A stretch of 39,551 bases of DNA from Cenarchaeum sp. SB0675_bin_21 (GCA_009843815.1 VYCS01000035.1:11283-50833); one strand, 5' to 3'; counted from the stretch's first letter, positions 1-7,832 are shown. Notes: generated by a model not told the origin, from the sequence alone. Made by a program: numbers and translations.

Positions 1-124
1 CAGTTGTGGAGAAGGAGGTAGCACCTCCAAAGAAGAGTGCAGGTCTACTTCCAAAAGGGTTCGACCAGCCAGTTGTGGAGAAGGAGGTAGCACCTCCAAA
101 GAAGAGTGCAGGTCTACTTCCAAA
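1..124 (+). repeat. 69-bp coding tandem repeat
   Basis: Bases 1-69 are repeated from base 70. The first 55 nt of the two copies (1-55 and 70-124) are identical. The copies then diverge only at synonymous positions before the stop codon. The window edge cuts the array, so the copy number is unknown. Confidence 0.95.
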
Positions 125-134
125 GGGCTTTTGA
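1..134 (+). CDS. C-terminal end of an unidentified protein with 23-residue repeats (5' partial)
   Basis: Only the last 43 codons are visible, read in frame from base 3 to the TGA at 132-134. The translation is two copies of a 23-residue unit. Each copy begins VVEKEVAPPKK and continues SAGLLPKGF. The first copy is followed by DQP and the second ends at the stop codon. The unit is rich in Pro and Lys and looks like a flexible linker carrying a short hydrophobic motif (GLLPKGF). I do not recognise the protein. The frame is supported by the repeat period being a multiple of three and by third-position differences between copies that leave the protein unchanged (AAA/AAG, GGG/GGC, TTC/TTT). It converges on the peroxiredoxin gene with 11 bp between stop codons. 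More copies may lie upstream of the window. Confidence 0.7.
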   Translation, partial: VVEKEVAPPKKSAGLLPKGFDQPVVEKEVAPPKKSAGLLPKGF

Positions 135-145
135 TAAATTTTTCT

Positions 146-598
146 TTATTTTATGAATGCTTCCAAGACTTTTTGCGCATGTCCTTTTGGTCTTACGTTT
201 TTATATGCTTTGAATATTTTGCCAGACTCATCTACCAAAAATGTGCTTCGTTGGACTCCCATATACTCTCTACCCATAAACTTCTTCTGCCCCCACACAC
301 CAAAGGCATTTGCCATGATCTTGTCAGTATCTGCGAGTAAGGGATATGGTATACTCAATTTACTGCAAAATTTTGCGTGGGATTCAACCGTGTCGGGACT
401 GACGCCAATTATCTGTATGCCCGCATCGATAAATTCAGCATGTGCTTTGGTGAATTCATCAGCTTCTGTAGTACAACCAGATGTAAAATCTCTCGGGTAA
501 AAGTATATGACATGTTTTTTGCCTAATAGATCAGTTGAACTTATAACACTGCCATCATTACTTTTGCATTCAAAGGTAGGAACATCTTCGCCTTCCAT
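146..598 (-). CDS. bcp: Peroxiredoxin, Bcp/PrxQ family
   Basis: This is a 150-residue thiol peroxidase that would reduce H2O2 and organic hydroperoxides in the cytoplasm, at a normal length for the family. The peroxidatic cysteine is C42 in DFTSGCTTEADEF. The usual resolving cysteine five residues later is absent (Asp47 there). C78 in AKFCSKL lies where some Bcp proteins carry the resolving cysteine in the following helix, so I infer an atypical 2-Cys enzyme. The conserved Arg follows in GVQRSTFLVDESG. The ATG at 598 lies 26-27 nt from a TATA-like box at 621-628, which suggests a leaderless transcript. Together with the SOD at 9496 it forms part of the oxidative-stress defence. Confidence 0.93.
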   Translation of the reverse strand: MEGEDVPTFECKSNDGSVISSTDLLGKKHVIYFYPRDFTSGCTTEADEFTKAHAEFIDAGIQIIGVSPDTVESHAKFCSKLSIPYPLLADTDKIMANAFGVWGQKKFMGREYMGVQRSTFLVDESGKIFKAYKNVRPKGHAQKVLEAFIK

Positions 599-620
599 AT
601 CAATTTGCCACCTCGCCCAA

Positions 621-628
621 ATAAATGG
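621..628 (-). promoter_or_regulatory. TATA box of the peroxiredoxin gene
   Basis: The minus strand reads CATTTATT, centred about 26 nt upstream of the ATG at 598. This is the archaeal spacing for a leaderless message. Confidence 0.5.
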
Positions 629-716
629 TTTTAGAGACTATACAGTGATGGGTTGTCATAGTTTGATCTTATTTTCATAGACCGCCACGTAAGACAAGTC
701 TGAGTCTGTAATTTTA

Positions 717-1100
717 TCATCTGATGTATTGATATTTTATGCTCCGTCTTACATATGGCCTAAAAGTGGACCCCCTCAACCCCTTCTTCACAATATTATT
801 GAATCGTTTACCGTGTGCCAGATACGGAAATCTCAGGTGGGCAATCTCATGGACTATTGTCTTCTCCAGTACCTTCATATCTGAAATTTTTCTTATATTG
901 AGAAACACTACGTTATACTGCATATATGCGACACCATAGTACTTGTAGGCAGTAGTCCTTCGACCAGCAGTCACATGTTTTGGCATGTTCAAGACCTCCC
1001 GGGTACTAAGTAGTATGCGTGGAGCTGGCACACTAAATCTGGTAGCATACGTCTCCACCATCTCCAATACAGATGCCCGAAGGTTCGGCGTAATCTTCAT
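717..1100 (-). CDS. Small HExxH zinc metallopeptidase (SprT/WLM-like)
   Basis: This predicted protein of about 127 residues has a gluzincin-like active site. The motif VHEIAHLRFPYLAHGKRF supplies two His and the catalytic Glu in HEIAH (H84, E85, H88) and a third His eight residues later (H96 in AHGKRF). That arrangement resembles the YgjP/WLM and SprT-like minimal metalloproteases, some of which act on DNA-protein crosslinks. The substrate here is unknown. I prefer the ATG at 1100 to the TTG four codons upstream (1112), because an ATATTTA box on the minus strand (1127-1133) is about 30 nt from the ATG and too close to the TTG. It lies 96 bp downstream of the dephospho-CoA kinase gene and may have its own promoter. 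Confidence 0.7.
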   Translation of the reverse strand: MKITPNLRASVLEMVETYATRFSVPAPRILLSTREVLNMPKHVTAGRRTTAYKYYGVAYMQYNVVFLNIRKISDMKVLEKTIVHEIAHLRFPYLAHGKRFNNIVKKGLRGSTFRPYVRRSIKYQYIR

Positions 1101-1196
1101 GCGTAAACACAATGGAGGTACGTGGCTAAATATCGTTTTGCCGATAGCATACAGATTGCTGAGGGTCAGATCCGCTGTGCTTTTTTCATCATCGCA

Positions 1197-1712
1197 TCAT
1201 ACAGCCACCGTCTCATCATCCCTCTCCAGCAATTCCAATAATTGTTGAGCCCGGTTCCTAGTTACCGGATCTGCCCGCACCAACACTAGGCCGTGATTTG
1301 GTTGGCCATACATCAACAAAGAGTGATCCGGTGCATGAATTAATGCGGGGATCAACAACAAGTCTTCCTCACCGTGCACCCGTATACAGATTGGGCGCTC
1401 AGACGCATATGCTTCGATTATTGTAGATATAGCATCATCAGTGATGTGGGATGGGGGATTTTTACACGTTACAATATAAGCCGAGCTCTGCGGGAGAGGG
1501 CGGGCTCGTCTCTTTTCTAGGCCATCCACTATCTGCAAGTCTGGAATTATACCAAACGATAGCAGCCTCTCAGTAGTTCGGTCACCCACGGTAATTACAT
1601 GGGGAGCGTTATCAATCTTTTTTATGATGTAGTCACGACTTACTTTAGAATCATCAATCAACTCACCCATCGGGTTTGTAAAAAGATGCCTGTGCTTCTC
1701 GGGCAGTATCAA
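1197..1712 (-). CDS. GTP-dependent dephospho-CoA kinase (DUF359)
   Basis: This 171-residue protein matches the archaeal DUF359 family, which performs the last step of CoA synthesis by phosphorylating dephospho-CoA with GTP. It replaces the unrelated bacterial CoaE. Visible family motifs are ITVGDRTTERL (34-50 region), GIIPDLQIVDGLEKR (53-70 region) and, near the C-terminus, the acidic VHGEEDLLLIPA and YGQPNHGLVLV segments. The start is a TTG at 1710-1712 that overlaps the Mrp stop codon by 4 nt, so translation is probably coupled to Mrp. The family assignment comes from motif recall rather than a search. Confidence 0.82.
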   Translation of the reverse strand: MILPEKHRHLFTNPMGELIDDSKVSRDYIIKKIDNAPHVITVGDRTTERLLSFGIIPDLQIVDGLEKRRARPLPQSSAYIVTCKNPPSHITDDAISTIIEAYASERPICIRVHGEEDLLLIPALIHAPDHSLLMYGQPNHGLVLVRADPVTRNRAQQLLELLERDDETVAV

Positions 1713-2788
1713 GATGCCTCAGCGTCTACTTCCTCACGTAATTTGGCTGCGACAATGCTACACTGTGCTGCAATGTTCTGTGCAGCGTTTTTAAATGCGG
1801 CAGCACCTTCTGACTTTGGACTGGTTATCATGATAGGTTTTCCCAGATCAGAACCAGACATTATACCCGAATTTAGTGGAATCTCACCCAGAAATGGTAT
1901 GCTAAATTGCTCAGCAATTTTTTGAGCACCGCCCTGACCAAATATGTAATGCGAGCTAGAACAGGTTGGGCATATAAATTGGCTCATATTTTCCACAACC
2001 CCCAGAATAGGAACATTTAGTTTTTCAAACATACCAATAGCCTTGACAGCCACATTACTCGCCACATCCTGAGGTGTGGTGACTACCAATATGCCCGTAA
2101 TAGGTATCGTTTGTGCCAATGTCAGTGGAATATCGCCTGTGCCCGGAGGCAAGTCTACTATCAGATAGTCCAGATTGGACCAGTTCGTATCCACAAGAAA
2201 TTGTCTTAGGACTCCAGATATTATAGGTCCTCTATATATGGCCGCTTGATGAGACTGTTGAGAGAAGAATCCAAACGAGATTACACGAAGTCCGTGGGAT
2301 GTAGCAGGCTGCAGTTTGTTGTCTTCAACCTCCAAATCGCCATCAGCCATACCCAGCATTAGAGGTATGCTAGGACCATAAATGTCCGCATCCAATAGAC
2401 CTACTTTAGCTCCACTTTGTTGTAGTGCCAGTGCCAAATTAAGAGAGACCGTGGACTTTCCCACACCTCCCTTTCCACTAGCCACTCCGATTATATTTTT
2501 GACTGTCTTCATGGTGGTATCATCCTCTAGAGATCTACCCTCCATTACCTTTGCCGTTACACTCAGATCAAAATTGTTAATGCCATCTAGCTCGCCTATA
2601 GCCTTACGTACATCTTCTTCAATTTCTACATTGAATGGACAGGCGGGGGTGGTCAACTCCAATGTGAAACGTAAGTTGCCCGCGTCTAATTCCATATCTT
2701 TGATCATCCCCATGGACACAATATCCTTTTTGAGGTCGGGATCAATCACAGTACTTAATTTTTCCAAAACCTGATCTACGCCCACCAT
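1709..2788 (-). CDS. mrp: Mrp/ApbC family Fe-S cluster carrier ATPase with N-terminal MIP18 domain
   Basis: This 359-residue protein has two domains. Residues 1-90 are a MIP18/DUF59-type domain (TTPACPFN around 46-53). The rest is a MinD-like ATPase with the deviant Walker A GKGGVGKST at 105-113, LLDADIYGPS and IVDLPPGTGD. The cysteine pair C271/C274 (CPTC) is the conserved site for a bridging Fe-S cluster in the dimer. The family binds Fe-S clusters and passes them to apoproteins in the cytoplasm, so it probably works downstream of the SUF genes at 19443-24210. It is the first gene of the operon with dephospho-CoA kinase. A TATA box at 2811-2819 sits 27 nt from the ATG. Confidence 0.93.
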   Translation of the reverse strand: MVGVDQVLEKLSTVIDPDLKKDIVSMGMIKDMELDAGNLRFTLELTTPACPFNVEIEEDVRKAIGELDGINNFDLSVTAKVMEGRSLEDDTTMKTVKNIIGVASGKGGVGKSTVSLNLALALQQSGAKVGLLDADIYGPSIPLMLGMADGDLEVEDNKLQPATSHGLRVISFGFFSQQSHQAAIYRGPIISGVLRQFLVDTNWSNLDYLIVDLPPGTGDIPLTLAQTIPITGILVVTTPQDVASNVAVKAIGMFEKLNVPILGVVENMSQFICPTCSSSHYIFGQGGAQKIAEQFSIPFLGEIPLNSGIMSGSDLGKPIMITSPKSEGAAAFKNAAQNIAAQCSIVAAKLREEVDAEAS

Positions 2789-2810
2789 GGTGTTTTAGAT
2801 ACAATCACGT

Positions 2811-2819
2811 TATTTATAA
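2811..2819 (-). promoter_or_regulatory. TATA box of the mrp operon
   Basis: The minus strand reads TTATAAATA, centred 27 nt upstream of the ATG at 2788. No ribosome binding site precedes that ATG. Confidence 0.6.
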
Positions 2820-2986
2820 TTGAAGGTTTTCACGGCTGTGTCCCACAAGTATACACCACAACAGTAATGTAGTTCGTCCGACGGCGGTAGTTCAAACGTC
2901 ATACATTATACAGTACTACATGAGGCGTAGGAGAGACCATGGTAGTATCGATGACACATGGTAAGATACATCACGCCGCAAAGTTC

Positions 2987-3305
2987 GGTTCTCGGACAAA
3001 CACTGTGGATCAGGTAAATTACGTACTTTATGCGTATTGCGTGATTTACTCTATTGCGAATCGGTGTTGCTGACCAGAATCTGATCGTTTTGTATGGTGT
3101 ATCTGACTCTTTTGGAACTGCCCATCTTGGTCAGTATGGGCTTGGGTACGCAATTGTGGCTACTCTCAGCCCCGATTACGAACGACATGGATGCGACAAA
3201 TTTGGTCGCGTCCTTGGCCTAGATACTCCGTTTCGCAATAAAACAGATCGTACAATACGAATGAAGTATGTAATTTACCTAATCCACAGTGTTTGCCCGA
3301 GAACC
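2987..3305. repeat. Imperfect inverted repeat, arms 2987-3045 and 3247-3305
   Basis: The reverse complement of 2987-3045 matches 3247-3305 at 51 of 59 positions without gaps. Weaker similarity continues inward, with ATTGCGAA near 3053 matching near 3230. Both arms translate to related peptides of the form FS-x-KHCG-x-GKL-x-T, the left on the plus strand and the right on the minus strand. It therefore looks like an inverted duplication of part of the adjacent transposase remnant. The spacer is 201 bp. Confidence 0.85.
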
Positions 3306-3870
3306 ACGGCGCACGCCATGCCGTGCAGTGTGTGCATGGTGTGCAGTTTGCAGAACAGTTTCATGCTAAGCGTGCCGTACGTTGCATTCTGCCAGTCCAT
3401 GTATTTGGTTATGTTGAAAACCGCTGGAGTCGACCAGTGGGGTACTGTGGACTGCATCGCCGGCCATCCGGGCGATAAGCTTCTGCAGTACTGCTGGATC
3501 TATATCCGATATGCGGAGCTGATACCATGATGTATAATACGGCCCGGCAGCTCGCACAGCCCCGGTCATCGGGGTGCCTATCAAAGTGTTTGATTAGACT
3601 CCAGTAGGAGAGATTCTCTTCGCTTTTGAATATGGACATCAATATGGTTGACACGCGCCGATCGCGCGTGCCTGGCGCTGTACCCAGTATATCACGTGTA
3701 ATGTCGGCTATCCGACACATCCGCCGGACGAATCTTTGACCTTTCGAATGACGGCCCTTGTTGTACTCGGTCCAGTCCATCTGTGGGTCGTTTTTTATCC
3801 TGTTGGGATTGTTCTCGCTTCTGGTTCGGTTGGGGCTAGTCTGCCTTGTCTTTACATATTTTTTGCTCAT
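3060..3870 (-). pseudogene. Decayed DDE transposase remnant (IS5-like)
   Basis: Three minus-strand segments in different frames line up as one transposase. Segment 3870-3564 begins MSKKYVKTRQ and contains DWTEYNKGRHSKGQRF and YWSLIKHFDRHPDD, typical of the N-terminal part. Segment 3545-3425 contains YYTSWYQLR and LVDSSGF, where the Asp matches the first catalytic Asp of DDE enzymes. Segment 3415-3301 contains KLFCKLHTMHTLHG, the usual strand after that Asp. Less certain similarity (GKHCGLGKLHT, then ICRIHVVRNRG) continues to about 3170 in a further frame. At least three frameshifts separate the parts and no intact catalytic triad remains, so the element is dead. I could not find terminal repeats or a target duplication. 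The family name is tentative. Confidence 0.7.
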
Positions 3871-4007
3871 TTGGTGATGTTACGATCCTCAGATCAAAAT
3901 ACTTTTCGGTAGACTGGCCGTTGTTTGACGAACATCCAGATTTGGTAATTAAACATCACTAGTGATTTTTAGGGTTTTTGGACAAGGCCACACATCCCGA
4001 AAGGTTC

Positions 4008-4015
4008 ATAAAATA
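4008..4015 (+). promoter_or_regulatory. TATA box of the rpoE'-spt4-nadC operon
   Basis: The ATAAAATA box is centred 27 nt upstream of the TTG at 4039. This spacing decides the start of rpoE'. Confidence 0.6.
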
Positions 4016-4038
4016 AAACTTTGACAAAGCTATCACAG

Positions 4039-4611
4039 TTGTTTTCGATATCTACAATGGTTGATGTGGTAAGAATACCTCCGAACCTATTTGGATCTGC
4101 GCTACGAAATGCAGCCATAAGCACGCTCAAGAACAAGTACGAGTTCGTCATAACACAGGAGTTGGGATACATCATTATGATATTAGACGCAAATGTAGAC
4201 GGAATGGGCAAGATGGTATCTGGCGATGCGGGCACATTTCACAAAGTAGAGTTTGAAGCGCTCACGTTTCTGCCAAAGATAAACGAAATAGTACACGGCG
4301 AAATAGTGGATATTACCGACTTTGGTGCATTTGTCAGAATAGGGCCTACCGATGCCTTACTACACCTCTCTCAAGTAATGGATGACTACCTAAAGAGTGA
4401 TGTTAAAGCAGGTATGATAATAGCCAATCAAAGTGGTCGCACACTCCGCGTAGGATCCACACTCAGGTCTCGTATAACTGCCGTATCACTAAGCAAGGGT
4501 GCAGCCATGGGTAAGATAGGAATTACGTGTAGGCAGCCATTCTTGGGAACAGATGAATGGATCAAAGAAGAGATAGACAAATCTTCTGATCAATCAGAGG
4601 TGAAAAAATAA
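4039..4611 (+). CDS. rpoE1: DNA-directed RNA polymerase subunit E' (Rpb7 homologue)
   Basis: This is the stalk subunit Rpo7, which with Rpo4 binds emerging RNA and helps promoter opening. The N-terminal tip domain begins FSISTMVDVVRIPPNLFG. An S1-type OB fold follows (EIVHGEIVDITDFGAFVRIGP, split at the GE). I chose the TTG at 4039. It places VRIPP at the same distance from the N-terminus as in other archaeal Rpo7 proteins, and it lies 27 nt from the TATA box. A TTG at 4021 would add six residues and an ATG at 4057 would remove six. The product is about 190 residues, normal for the family. It is followed by spt4 and nadC in one operon. Confidence 0.95.
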   Translation: MFSISTMVDVVRIPPNLFGSALRNAAISTLKNKYEFVITQELGYIIMILDANVDGMGKMVSGDAGTFHKVEFEALTFLPKINEIVHGEIVDITDFGAFVRIGPTDALLHLSQVMDDYLKSDVKAGMIIANQSGRTLRVGSTLRSRITAVSLSKGAAMGKIGITCRQPFLGTDEWIKEEIDKSSDQSEVKK

Positions 4612-4623
4612 TTGGTGCGAGAG

Positions 4624-4800
4624 ATGGCTTGTCGTCGATGCAAATTCGTAACTCCTGGTAAAGTATGTCCTGCATGCAAGTCATCGGACTTGACGCCAGA
4701 TTGGGCTGGCATAGTTCTAGTTGTAGAACCCGAAATATCCCAGATAGCGCAGACTCTCGGGGTTAGCCGCAAAGGCAAGTATGCTCTTAAGGTAACATGA
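4624..4800 (+). CDS. spt4: Transcription elongation factor Spt4 (RpoE'')
   Basis: This 58-residue zinc protein has two Cys pairs, ACRRCKF and CPACKSS. It is followed by the Spt4 core with DWAGIVLVVEPE and the C-terminal LGVSRKGKYALKV. Spt4 binds the NGN domain of Spt5 and raises polymerase processivity. The start is taken at the ATG at 4624, 12 nt after the rpoE' stop. In-frame TTG and GTG codons at 4612 and 4615 would add four residues. The stop overlaps the nadC start by 4 nt (ATGA). The link with rpoE' matches the arrangement in other archaea. Confidence 0.94.
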   Translation: MACRRCKFVTPGKVCPACKSSDLTPDWAGIVLVVEPEISQIAQTLGVSRKGKYALKVT

Positions 4801-5606
4801 ACATACGCGCAATATTAGAGTCGTTCATACATGAGGATCTTGTAGATGGGGATTCTACAAGTGCCCTTTTAGACAAAACTACAATTCAGGCACGCATAAT
4901 AACAAGACAAGATGGCATCATATCTGGGACGAAGTATGTATCAACCATATTCGACATGAGAGACTGTCAGACCCATGTAATCATACAGGATAGAGAGTAT
5001 GCACATAGTGGAGATACCATAATGGGTATACAGGGTAATGCTGCTGACATACTGTCACTAGAACGTACTGCCCTGAACCTAATGTCCCGCATGAGTGGTA
5101 TTGCTACACTGACAAAACAGCTGGTATCAAACATACCAAAAGACGTGCGGTTGTTGGCTACACGCAAGACTGCTCCGGGACTACGAATATTCGATAAGGA
5201 GGCAGTAGAGGATGGTGGAGGTATGCGTCACCGTATGAATCTAGGCGAGATGATCATGATAAAAGACAACCACATATCTGTAGAAGGATCTTTGGAGTGT
5301 CTTATAAAAAAGGCCCAACTACAAAAAAGGCAGTTCGAGGTAGAGGTGGACACACCATCAGACTGCATGTTGGCCGCCACGCTAGGAGCCCCCATCATTC
5401 TATTAGATAACTTTACCCCAGACCAGATACAGAATGCCATACTAGAGTTAGAAAGAGTAGGCCTACGAAACTCTGTAAAACTTGAAGCCTCTGGCGGCAT
5501 TACTGCTGAAAATATTACATTATATGGTGCAACAGGAGTAGATTATATATCATTAGGATATATTACAAATTCGGCGCCATCTCTGGATATGAGTTTAGAG
5601 GTTTAA
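4797..5606 (+). CDS. nadC: Nicotinate-nucleotide pyrophosphorylase (quinolinate phosphoribosyltransferase)
   Basis: This 269-residue enzyme makes nicotinate mononucleotide from quinolinate and PRPP with loss of CO2, a step in de novo NAD synthesis. Family landmarks are LNLMSRMSGIAT, the active-site ATRKTAPGLR, HRMNLGEMIMIKDNH and the C-terminal LEASGGIT plus GVDYISLGYIT phosphate-binding elements. Length is normal. The ATG overlaps the spt4 stop, implying coupled translation. No other NAD synthesis genes are in the window. The 3' end overlaps the convergent TPR gene by 12 nt. Confidence 0.96.
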   Translation: MNIRAILESFIHEDLVDGDSTSALLDKTTIQARIITRQDGIISGTKYVSTIFDMRDCQTHVIIQDREYAHSGDTIMGIQGNAADILSLERTALNLMSRMSGIATLTKQLVSNIPKDVRLLATRKTAPGLRIFDKEAVEDGGGMRHRMNLGEMIMIKDNHISVEGSLECLIKKAQLQKRQFEVEVDTPSDCMLAATLGAPIILLDNFTPDQIQNAILELERVGLRNSVKLEASGGITAENITLYGATGVDYISLGYITNSAPSLDMSLEV

Positions 5607-5969
5607 TTCGCGCCTCGCCTCGTCGTTTTTAGGATCTACCTCCAATATGTCTTGCCAACAGTTATTGGCTTTTTTAGTCTCGCCTAGACGCTTGTGGCAT
5701 CTACCCTTTAGTAGCAACACCTCAGTATCATAGCGGCCTATCTGTAAGGCCTTTTCAAAGTATGGCACTGCTGATTTGTGTTTATTTTTCATGTAATATA
5801 TGCTACCTACTATAAAAAGAACATCAGGATTCTCGGGCACATTGTGCAAATATTTGATTCCCACATTTAGTGCTTCATCGTAATCTTTTTTTTTGATTAA
5901 TTTTTTTATCTCTTTGATTTTTTGAACGTTTTTTTTCTTTTGTGGGTCACCGCCACCAAACAACTTCAT
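5595..5969 (-). CDS. Small TPR-repeat protein
   Basis: This is a protein of about 124 residues starting MKLFGGGDPQKKK, then a Lys-rich helix (IKEIKKLIKKKDYDEAL). The rest consists of about three TPR-like helical pairs with typical spacing of Ala, Gly and Tyr (LFIVGSIYYMKNKHKSAVPYFEKAL, quoted only as landmark ends LFIVGSIYY and AVPYFEKAL, then LLLKGRCHKRLGETKKA). TPRs are protein-interaction scaffolds and I cannot name a partner. The ATG at 5969 is preferred over upstream in-frame Met codons because the upstream segment lacks TPR character. Its last 12 nt overlap nadC on the other strand. Confidence 0.75.
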   Translation of the reverse strand: MKLFGGGDPQKKKNVQKIKEIKKLIKKKDYDEALNVGIKYLHNVPENPDVLFIVGSIYYMKNKHKSAVPYFEKALQIGRYDTEVLLLKGRCHKRLGETKKANNCWQDILEVDPKNDEARRELNL

Positions 5970-6582
5970 TACACATACATGTATAATGCTACAAGTTAAA
6001 ATGCTATTCCTGTGGTGCAGGTTTAGCACTATCATCATAATCCACTAGACGTTTTATGCCAGACCAAGACATCCCTACTTACATCCAAATTATCATCAGT
6101 AGTGACGTCATGGTTTTGTTTATTCTAATTAGTTTTTGATTAGCCTCATATTTACAGCATCATAAATCCTCTTGCATATTAGATGTAAACGTATAGTCTA
6201 TTAATCGAAAAATTATTCAGGCATGATATTTCATCACCATCACACTACGACGATACACGTACAACGCCATTTGCACATATTAATATGTACAACAACAATA
6301 ACATAACCTGTTTGATCTTGTAGTATATTACGTAGTCATTTCTTAAATGACTTTTGTATAAAGCAGAGGGTTGTTCTATTGATCATATACTACGTTTAAG
6401 TGATTTTTGTACCAATTTTAGCCGAAATTACATCTACAATGTATGGGCTTTAGTCAAGTTTATTATATATCAGTCGAATTTGTAATTACACTCATATTTT
6501 GTAGGTATTTGTGGCTGGGGAACCTGGTATGGGCTCGAATATTTGACATGTTTAAAAATATTATAACAGTTTTTTGACACAA
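5970..6582. other. AT-rich intergenic region
   Basis: About 610 bp without a supportable gene; stop codons are dense in all frames. It holds the upstream region of the TPR gene and the downstream region of the GTPase-like gene. A 14-bp perfect palindrome is at 6275-6288 (ACATATTAATATGT). There is also an imperfect direct repeat: TTAAATGACTTTTGTAT near 6343 against TTAAGTGATTTTTGTAC near 6393, each preceded by a TA-rich stretch ending TACGT. No tRNA or recognisable ncRNA was seen. Confidence 0.5.
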
Positions 6583-7497
6583 TTAGTTGGATACTGTACC
6601 TCCACCCATTATACGAATTTTATATTCTGGTTTCAGTATGATACAGTTTGAGTATACACCATAAGATACCGGTCTATCTGTTTTTATTGACACTGGATTT
6701 GTGGAGACAAACTTGCCAGATACCACCTGCAATCCCAGATTGACAAGGCACATCTGACCACGTATCACATCGCCATCATAGTATGGAGTCTTTGTAAAGT
6801 CAACGCTTAGTGTAGATGCCACAGGGCACTTGTAATTGCACAGCATATCACCCCGACGAACATCATCTGGCTTTACACCTTTTATAGCAAGTCCTACTCG
6901 GGCTGGCGAAGATGCGGTATCAACGGGATCATCATGCATCTGTATAGACTTGACCAACACCGAAGTGTCAGCAGGATACAGTGTGAGTTCATCATACTTT
7001 GAGACAGTTCCAGACATCACCTTGCCCAGTATTATTGTCCCCGCTCCCTGCACATCAAAGCAATGATCCACAACAATGTTGGTATCTCCAGCAGAATGTA
7101 ATGGTTCAAAGTCCATTGTTGCACGGCGTATATCATCAGGTTCAACATACCTATAGTTTTCCAGAACTGTACCGCGTATCGCTCGAAGTAATGAATTGTG
7201 GTCCACATCATGTGTATGACTCAGTATACCATCTTTTACACTCAACAGGTCCAGGGCCAATATCTGCTCCCCCGCAAACTTGTCCAGAGCATCAAGACAG
7301 AGTATAGCATATTCGCCCAAATTTATCGCCTGCATAAGGGGTTGTATCTTGTCAGGAAATCCATGGGGGCGCACCCATGTTCGTATTGTATCACGCTCCT
7401 TTCTATCATATAATGTAATATCTGATTGGGTACCTCTCTTACCCAGTGTATTTGCAATTTTTTGATTGGCTAGTAGAGAAAAGTTTACTGATTCCAT
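6583..7497 (-). CDS. Translation-GTPase-like protein lacking the P-loop (EF-Tu/SelB domain paralogue)
   Basis: This 304-residue protein has an N-terminal region resembling a shortened G domain. It has none of the nucleotide-binding motifs: no GHVDHGKT-type P-loop, no DxPGH, and ALDKFAGEQ where a distant NKxD/DK element might fall. The C-terminal half is clearer. It shows an EF-Tu domain-2-like beta barrel (FDVQGAGTIILGKVMSGTV, VKSIQMHDDPV, ARVGLAIKGVKPDDVRRGD) and then a domain-3-like region ending KPEYKIRIMGGGTV. I infer a pseudo-GTPase that keeps the tRNA- or factor-binding barrels. The ATG at 7497 is 26-27 nt from a TATA box that overlaps an inverted repeat. Its exact role is unknown. Confidence 0.7.
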   Translation of the reverse strand: MESVNFSLLANQKIANTLGKRGTQSDITLYDRKERDTIRTWVRPHGFPDKIQPLMQAINLGEYAILCLDALDKFAGEQILALDLLSVKDGILSHTHDVDHNSLLRAIRGTVLENYRYVEPDDIRRATMDFEPLHSAGDTNIVVDHCFDVQGAGTIILGKVMSGTVSKYDELTLYPADTSVLVKSIQMHDDPVDTASSPARVGLAIKGVKPDDVRRGDMLCNYKCPVASTLSVDFTKTPYYDGDVIRGQMCLVNLGLQVVSGKFVSTNPVSIKTDRPVSYGVYSNCIILKPEYKIRIMGGGTVSN

Positions 7498-7506
7498 GAG
7501 TCTTCC

Positions 7507-7527
7507 ATATAATTCTGAATTATATAT
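7507..7527 (-). promoter_or_regulatory. TATA box overlapping a 19-bp inverted repeat
   Basis: Bases 7507-7525 form a perfect inverted repeat: ATATAATTC, one T, then GAATTATAT. The minus-strand TATA-like box (7520-7527), centred 26-27 nt from the ATG at 7497, lies over its right arm. A repressor bound here would block TBP, so an operator is possible. Confidence 0.45.
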
Positions 7528-7832
7528 GTGACCTGATACACCTCATTTTAAGGCCAATGTATAGCGATAAAGGTACGTATGTGATAAAGAACTTGTTCCA
7601 TGGAGCATAAATTATGAATTCTCTATATTTGTGGGACGTCACACATTGACATCAAATTATTTTGATTATGTATAAACTCTGAAGTCTACATAAATACAGA
7701 TTATTGCATATGCAGTGGCCTACCTGGTATTATCTATATCGTCCCATGCCGATATTTTTCATGCTTTTATGACTCTACAAATCAGTTAGCAGGATCAGTG
7801 ACATCTAAATATACTGGCAACGTCGCATTGTT
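7528..7832. other. Divergent intergenic region upstream of leucyl aminopeptidase
   Basis: About 300 bp with no open frame that I can support. Near its right end CTAAATATACT (7806-7816) is placed correctly to be the TATA box for the GTG at 7833. I saw no RNA gene. Confidence 0.4.

Noticed and set aside
3054-3530. Plus-strand frame of 158 codons across the transposase remnant
   Set aside because: It is antisense to clear transposase segments on the minus strand and has Cys-rich chance composition.
5970-6582. Possible replication origin in the AT-rich gap
   Set aside because: No cdc6/orc1 gene nearby and no recognisable origin recognition boxes. AT-richness alone is not evidence.
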